Below are positions 5,589 to 8,913 of a stretch of 8,913 nt of DNA, one piece after another; positions within the stretch are counted from its first letter, which is position 1; each line of letters starts with the position of its first letter. The position numbers were made by a program, and so were the translations under genes. The notes under the pieces are model-generated. The model made no database searches. It saw only the letters and a list, made by a program, of their open reading frames with translations, and was not told the DNA's origin. This DNA is from an uncultured Cocleimonas sp. (GTDB lineage Bacteria; Pseudomonadota; Gammaproteobacteria; Thiotrichales; Thiotrichaceae): assembly GCA_937974135.1 (NCBI GenBank), contig CALJIH010000019.1, positions 1 through 8,913 on the forward strand, read 5' to 3'.

Positions 5589-6377
5589 ATGCTTGACTCA
5601 GTTAAAGATGTACTTACAAAAGAAGTAGATGTAAAAGGCATTCTTACTCAAGAAGTTGACGTTAAAGGTATCCTAACAAAAGAAGTGAATGTTAAAGAAT
5701 TTCTAGAAATGGAAATTGAATTAACCAAGCTCAAAGAACTGTTAGCGACCGAGATTAAACTTAAAGAGTTTTTAGTTCAAGAAATTGATCTTGGTAGTCT
5801 TTTGTCTAAAGATAAATCAAAAGATACAAAAAACCTTGATGATAAAGATGCGCTTGAGAACGAGTTGGATGCATCAGATAAAATGCAAGAATCAAATATG
5901 GTTGTTGTTGAACCCAAAAAACGTGACCTTCCTGCATTTGACTTTTCTTTAATTGAAACCTTACACGCAGAGCATAAAAGTATTCGTTTGATTTTTAATA
6001 AAATCATGTCATTTGCTATTGAAAAAGATTATGAAAAAGTAGCAGGTCAATTAGAAACTTTTAATTCAGAAATTCGCAAACATTACCAAAAAGCAGATGT
6101 TGAGCTTTATTCATATTTAAAAACTTACGTACAAATTAAATACCCTAAGCGCGAAAAGGCATTTACACAATTGAGTTTAGAAATGAAGAATCTCTCGATT
6201 GAGATTTACTACATTATTAGCCAAAGTCCCAATATTCCGTTTACAGAAAAAACCTATAACGGATTTATGAAAGAGTTTATGAGTGTGGGTAAATTGTTAA
6301 ATGAGCGTATTTTGCGTGAAGAAAGCGTGTTATTTAAAATGTACCAACAAACGAATGCGGCTACAAATATTTCTTAA
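5589..6377 (+). CDS. Protein with N-terminal ten-residue repeats and C-terminal hemerythrin/Rsd-like helical domain
   Basis: This protein of 262 residues is not one I recognise as a whole. Residues 9-71 hold about six units of a pattern L-x-x-E-(V/I)-x-(V/L)-x-x-(I/F/L), nearly all ten residues long; one has 13. Residues 73-115 are a charged linker rich in Asp, Lys and Glu. Residues 116-255 are helical with LHAEHKSIRLIF, FNSEIRKHYQKADVELYSYL and LNERILREESVLFKMY, which resembles the hemerythrin HHE domain and Rsd/AlgQ. The expected third histidine is replaced, so metal binding is doubtful. I prefer the ATG at 5589 over an in-frame GTG at 5553 because the latter lies upstream of a TATAAT and would add an odd VIIIIK stretch. 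There is no signal peptide or membrane helix. Roles could include sigma-factor binding or oxygen/iron sensing; neither is shown. Confidence 0.85.
   Translation: MLDSVKDVLTKEVDVKGILTQEVDVKGILTKEVNVKEFLEMEIELTKLKELLATEIKLKEFLVQEIDLGSLLSKDKSKDTKNLDDKDALENELDASDKMQESNMVVVEPKKRDLPAFDFSLIETLHAEHKSIRLIFNKIMSFAIEKDYEKVAGQLETFNSEIRKHYQKADVELYSYLKTYVQIKYPKREKAFTQLSLEMKNLSIEIYYIISQSPNIPFTEKTYNGFMKEFMSVGKLLNERILREESVLFKMYQQTNAATNIS
5613..5801 (+). repeat. 30-bp coding repeats for decapeptide units
   Basis: Units begin with Leu codons at 5613, 5643 and 5673, then a longer 39-bp unit at 5703, and two more at 5742 and 5772. The first two units differ at seven bases, six of them silent, so the peptide pattern rather than the DNA is being kept. 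This argues against a recent slippage array. Confidence 0.75.
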
Positions 6378-6386
6378 ATATCGTTG

Positions 6387-7595
6387 CTATAAACGGAATC
6401 TTTGATCAAAATTTTCGAACCCTAACAGTTGGGTATTACTCTCATCTAACCCTTTGCTTAAAGCGATGCATTTGAATCTTTCACCCATCTCAGAGGGTAA
6501 GCTTAAGGTGCGCACCTGTTGTGCTAATTGATATTGATACTCTTTGATGTTTTCGTTTTTGCTTTCTAATTTTTTTAAAAAGTAATTTTCTAAACCCGTA
6601 TTGGTTAAAAAATGTAGCTGCGATGTAAACCCAGCAACCTGCAATCCATTAGCATCGGCAGCTTCTGCAACAGCGGTGAAATCGACGTTTGCGGTGATGT
6701 CTTGGAGTCCGGGATAAAACAGGGGAGATTCATTAACCAAGTGTTGATAGTGGCAAATCAAAGTGCCTTTGTTACGCTCAGGTAGATAATATTCATCTTT
6801 GGTATAACCATAATCAATCAACAAGATGAGTCCTTTTTCAATGGATTCAGTGAGATTCTTCAACCATGCATTTATATTGGGATTGATTTCAGAAGTGTAG
6901 GGTTTCTCAGTATTTAGCTTAAGATCAAGGACTTGTTCTCTAAGTTTAGGTTTGGCTGGTTTTAATTGCTCAACTAACTTTTCATTTTCCCAAATGACGT
7001 GATGTTCATAAATATCATTCCCATTTTGGGTGAAAACATCTACTGGCATGGCATCTAACACTTCGTTGCCTAGCACAATACCCACGAAGTCTTGAGGCAG
7101 CGACGTAATCCACTCAACTTTATTGAATAGATGAGCTGCATTTTTTTGGATAGTATCCTGCTGACGTTTGATCAAATCAGGACTCAGATCAAGAATGTAA
7201 TAGCTCTCTGGTAATTGCTGTTGCTGTTCTAGCTCAAGTAAAATGTCAGATGCCATTTTTCCTGATCCAGCACCTAACTCTAAAATACAACCATTACTTA
7301 ACCCGCACCCAGAAGCCACTTTTTGCAGTATTTGTGCGCACTGATTAGCCACGCATTGGGAGAATAATGAGGAAATTTCAGGAGCAGTGATAAAATCACC
7401 GTGTTTCCCAATTTTATGACTGCCTGCTACGTAGTAACCTAATTTCGGTTGGTACAAAGCCATTTCCATATAGCGTCTGAAGCTAATTGATTGTGTCTCG
7501 GCGCTTTGTATTTCTTCGCGAATCACAGATACCAGCTTTTCGCTATGGGATAAGGCATCTGGCGAAGGTTCTGGTAAACTTTGTGTATGATTCAT
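6387..7595 (-). CDS. Class I SAM-dependent methyltransferase, MidA/NDUFAF7 family (DUF185, COG1565)
   Basis: This 402-residue protein belongs to the family of mitochondrial NDUFAF7/MidA, a protein arginine methyltransferase needed for complex I assembly; the bacterial target is not known. Visible signatures are YMEMALYQPKLGYY (42-55), GDFITAPEIS (66-75), the SAM-binding motif LELGAGSGKMASD (105-117) and GNEVLDAMPVD (176-186), followed by LLIDYGY. The length fits bacterial members. The N-terminus LPEPSPDALSHSEKL matches the family, supporting the ATG at 7595. No Shine-Dalgarno sequence precedes it, and a TATAAT on this strand ends 9 nt upstream, so the mRNA may be almost leaderless. It converges with the preceding gene (9 bp gap) and diverges from the pteridine reductase. 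Confidence 0.94.
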   Translation of the reverse strand: MNHTQSLPEPSPDALSHSEKLVSVIREEIQSAETQSISFRRYMEMALYQPKLGYYVAGSHKIGKHGDFITAPEISSLFSQCVANQCAQILQKVASGCGLSNGCILELGAGSGKMASDILLELEQQQQLPESYYILDLSPDLIKRQQDTIQKNAAHLFNKVEWITSLPQDFVGIVLGNEVLDAMPVDVFTQNGNDIYEHHVIWENEKLVEQLKPAKPKLREQVLDLKLNTEKPYTSEINPNINAWLKNLTESIEKGLILLIDYGYTKDEYYLPERNKGTLICHYQHLVNESPLFYPGLQDITANVDFTAVAEAADANGLQVAGFTSQLHFLTNTGLENYFLKKLESKNENIKEYQYQLAQQVRTLSLPSEMGERFKCIALSKGLDESNTQLLGFENFDQRFRL

Positions 7596-7600
7596 AGGAA
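7596..7600 (+). promoter_or_regulatory. Shine-Dalgarno AGGAA for pteridine reductase
   Basis: AGGAA ends 9 nt before the ATG at 7610 and lies directly next to the opposing start codon at 7595. It decides the pteridine reductase start. It also shows that at least part of the 14-bp gap is used by the plus-strand mRNA, so its promoter must lie inside the MidA-like gene. Confidence 0.6.
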
Positions 7601-7604
7601 CGCG

Positions 7605-7610
7605 ATTATA
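7605..7610 (-). promoter_or_regulatory. Candidate -10 box for the MidA-like gene
   Basis: ATTATA on the plus strand reads TATAAT on the minus strand, 9 nt upstream of the ATG at 7595. Initiation about 7 nt downstream would leave a leader of only a few bases. There is no good -35 (it would lie within the pteridine reductase codons). The box overlaps the first base of that gene's ATG. Confidence 0.35.
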
Positions 7611-8365
7611 TGCAAAAGTTAAACGGTAAAGTAGCTTTAGTCACTGGAGCTGCCAGAAGAATTGGCGCAACAACAGTGAGAATGTTGCATCAGCAAGGAG
7701 CAACGGTTGCTATCCATTATCGCAATTCTAAAAATGATGCTGAAAAACTCAGTCATGAACTCAATGTAATTCGAGCAGATTCGTGTTTTATTTTGCAAGC
7801 CGAGTTGGCAGATGTTGATAGTTTAGAGTCAATGGTCAATACAGTTATCAAGCAATCCGGTCGGTTAGATATCTTAATTAATAACGCATCTAGTTTTTTC
7901 CCAACAAAAGTTGGAGAGATAAGCGAAGATGATTGGGATAATTTATTCGCGAGTAATCTAAAAGCACCATTATTTTTATCTCAAGCTGCGGCGCCATATT
8001 TGGATAAAACTCAAGGTTGTATAGTGAATATGGTGGATATCCACGCTGAGCGTCCATTGGCGGAACATCCTGTCTATTGCGCCGCCAAAGCGGGTTTATT
8101 GATGTTGACAAAATCCTTAGCCAAAGAACTTGGCCCCAAGGTACGTGTTAATGGTGTTTCGCCAGGTGTTATTTTATGGCCTGAAGCCGATGGTGATAGT
8201 GCTGAAACCAATGCTGAGCATCAATCTTTATTAGCTATGACCAGTTTGAAACGTGAGGGCTCTCCAGATGATATTGCTAAAGCTATTTCATTTTTAGTAA
8301 GTGATGCACCTTATGTAACAGGTCATATTATTCCCGTTGATGGTGGAAGACTATTAAATCAATAA
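7610..8365 (+). CDS. Pteridine reductase (PTR1/FolM-type SDR)
   Basis: This 251-residue SDR has the features that separate pteridine reductases from ordinary SDRs. The glycine motif is TGAARRIG (residues 12-19, TGxxxRxG with Arg17), the post-strand residues are HYRNS with Arg38, which favours NADPH, and the catalytic Ser is replaced by Asp143 in NMVDIHAERP, followed by Tyr156 and Lys160. The Asp-Tyr spacing of 13 and Tyr-Lys spacing of 4 equal those of Leishmania PTR1 (Asp181, Tyr194, Lys198). NNAS (91-94) replaces NNAG. The likely reaction is NADPH reduction of dihydropterins, dihydromonapterin or dihydrofolate, in the cytoplasm. E. coli FolM is the nearest named relative I can offer, but orthology is unproven. 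It starts 14 bp from the divergent MidA-like gene and is followed by repeat copy 4. It is not part of the upstream SDR pair. Confidence 0.93.
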   Translation: MQKLNGKVALVTGAARRIGATTVRMLHQQGATVAIHYRNSKNDAEKLSHELNVIRADSCFILQAELADVDSLESMVNTVIKQSGRLDILINNASSFFPTKVGEISEDDWDNLFASNLKAPLFLSQAAAPYLDKTQGCIVNMVDIHAERPLAEHPVYCAAKAGLLMLTKSLAKELGPKVRVNGVSPGVILWPEADGDSAETNAEHQSLLAMTSLKREGSPDDIAKAISFLVSDAPYVTGHIIPVDGGRLLNQ

Positions 8366-8384
8366 TACGATTAAATCTGAATCC

Positions 8385-8396
8385 CAAATGCATTTG
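8385..8396. repeat. 12-bp perfect palindrome CAAATGCATTTG
   Basis: A perfect palindrome lies 20 nt after the pteridine reductase stop and 9 nt before repeat copy 4. It has no loop and no T-run, so it is a poor terminator; it could be a protein-binding site or chance. Confidence 0.35.
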
Positions 8397-8405
8397 AAGT
8401 GGTCT

Positions 8406-8426
8406 AAAAGTAGGGGGGTGTCTTTT
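8406..8426 (+). repeat. 21-bp G-rich dispersed repeat, copy 4 (between convergent genes)
   Basis: This is a perfect copy, 40 nt after the pteridine reductase stop and 12 bp before the 3' end of the opposing small gene. The core TAGGGGGGTG lies 9 nt before an ATG at 8430. TGGTCT precedes it at 8400-8405 and recurs at 8431-8436, a possible short flanking duplication. Confidence 0.93.
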
Positions 8427-8429
8427 AAG

Positions 8430-8480
8430 ATGGTCTCTTTAGGCTTTAATCATCATTTTGTAGTCTTTAACTGTTTTTGA
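8430..8480 (+). other. Candidate micro-ORF after repeat copy 4 (16 codons)
   Basis: An ATG 9 nt after the Shine-Dalgarno-like core of repeat copy 4 opens 16 codons (MVSLGFNHHFVVFNCF) ending in TGA. It is antisense to the last codons of the small gene at 8439-8786. It has no resemblance to the 18-codon peptide after copy 3. The start context is the only support. Confidence 0.18.
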
Positions 8481-8786
8481 TTGAAAAAAATTCAAGATTA
8501 AACCGCACGTTTCAGTAATTCGTTCTTTTTGTTTAGGGAAGCTTAGTAGCTGAGCTTCTTTCCATGTTTCTAATGCTTCAAATAAGTCAGCTTTTGTAAA
8601 CATGTAAATGGAAGCATCTTGTTGAATGTGTGCCAAGAACCAAGGTAGAGCTGCTGAAAAAATTTGGAATTGTTCTTCTTTTTTCGGCTCAGATTTTATT
8701 TTTAAAGCCAACCACTCAGCAACAGCAGTATCTGCCGTTGAAGGGCTAAAGACAAAGCAAATATTTTTCTCCAGATCGTTATTCAT
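8439..8786 (-). CDS. Hypothetical protein, 115 residues
   Basis: I do not recognise this protein. It is a continuous 115-codon frame on the minus strand that ends 12 bp from repeat copy 4 and converges with the pteridine reductase. The sequence looks helical, with amphipathic stretches (FQIFSAALPWFLAHI, KADLFEALETWKEAQLL), three Trp and a balance of Lys and Glu. It lacks a signal peptide or a clear membrane helix. The start codon at 8786 has no strong ribosome site nearby. A TATAAT on the same strand (8828-8823) with a TAGTCA 18 bp upstream could be its promoter. It is most likely a real small cytosolic protein. The 61-codon frame on the opposite strand at 8626-8811 is less protein-like. Confidence 0.7.
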   Translation of the reverse strand: MNNDLEKNICFVFSPSTADTAVAEWLALKIKSEPKKEEQFQIFSAALPWFLAHIQQDASIYMFTKADLFEALETWKEAQLLSFPKQKERITETCGLILNFFQSKTVKDYKMMIKA

Positions 8787-8822
8787 AATAACATCAATGT
8801 CACTCGTTTAAGTTTCAATCAA

Positions 8823-8852
8823 ATTATAAACGTAACTGGCGAAAATTGACTA
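8823..8852 (-). promoter_or_regulatory. Candidate promoter for the 115-residue protein gene
   Basis: Read on the minus strand, TAGTCA (4 of 6 to TTGACA) and a perfect TATAAT are separated by 18 bp. Transcription would start some 30 nt before the ATG at 8786. The last 127 bp of the window hold no gene that I can support. Confidence 0.4.
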
Positions 8853-8913
8853 ACAGCTTTAATTGCCTAAGATTTACTCGGTGAGAATTTTGATAATAAT
8901 TAATGATTTAGCT

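Noticed and set aside
7610..8365. Third paralogue of the upstream SDR pair
   Set aside because: Its TGxxxRxG motif and Asp in place of the catalytic Ser mark it as a pteridine reductase, a different subfamily and locus.
1522..8426. Repeats as a CRISPR array
   Set aside because: Copies are 0.7-4 kb apart with genes between them, one is within a gene, and there is no regular spacer length or cas gene.
8626..8811. 61-codon open frame on the plus strand
   Set aside because: It is antisense to the 115-residue gene, is shorter, and reads less like a protein; I keep the minus-strand frame.
8881..8913. Fur-like GATAATAATTAATGAT string near the window end
   Set aside because: Only the first hexamer fits the consensus well; the DNA is AT-rich and no gene start is visible after it.

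Overview
The window looks like chromosome of a low-GC gammaproteobacterium. Codon choice is AT-rich, genes are tightly packed, and a YlqF-type GTPase and a pteridine reductase paired with a MidA/NDUFAF7-type methyltransferase are the kind of housekeeping genes seen in such genomes. Genus cannot be fixed from the sequence. I see no rRNA, tRNA, CRISPR array, transposase or phage gene.

Region 1 (1-4394, plus strand) is a probable four-gene catabolic operon. It holds a corrinoid-methyltransferase MttB-family protein without pyrrolysine (5' end outside the window), two short-chain dehydrogenases joined by a GTGA overlap, and a DadA/PuuB-like FAD amine oxidoreductase. Together they suggest breakdown of a methylated amine or betaine, but the substrate is unknown. 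Region 2 (4449-5384, minus) is the ribosome-assembly GTPase ylqF, with a possible promoter overlapped by an inverted repeat. Region 3 (5589-6377, plus) encodes an unusual protein with about six N-terminal ten-residue repeats, an acidic linker and a C-terminal hemerythrin/Rsd-like helical domain. Region 4 (6387-8365) is a divergent pair only 14 bp apart at the start codons: a MidA-like SAM methyltransferase (minus) and a PTR1/FolM-type pteridine reductase (plus). Region 5 (8439-8786, minus) is an unrecognised 115-residue protein, and the window ends in about 127 bp of apparently non-coding DNA.

The most interesting signal is not a gene. A 21-bp element (AAAAGTA, six G, TGTCTTTT) occurs four times in 8.9 kb, always on the same strand: 1522-1542, 3666-3686 (one mismatch), 4412-4432 and 8406-8426. 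Its core TAGGGGGGTG can pair along its full length with the 16S rRNA tail if G-U wobble is allowed, and every copy has an ATG 7-9 nt after that core. One copy is the apparent ribosome binding site of the first dehydrogenase. One lies in frame inside the oxidoreductase gene as exactly seven codons. Two sit between convergent genes, where they precede micro-ORFs of 16-18 codons. It may be a mobile or dispersed translation-start module, a DNA uptake or chromosome-orientation signal, or a small-RNA or small-peptide element. A genome-wide count would separate these.
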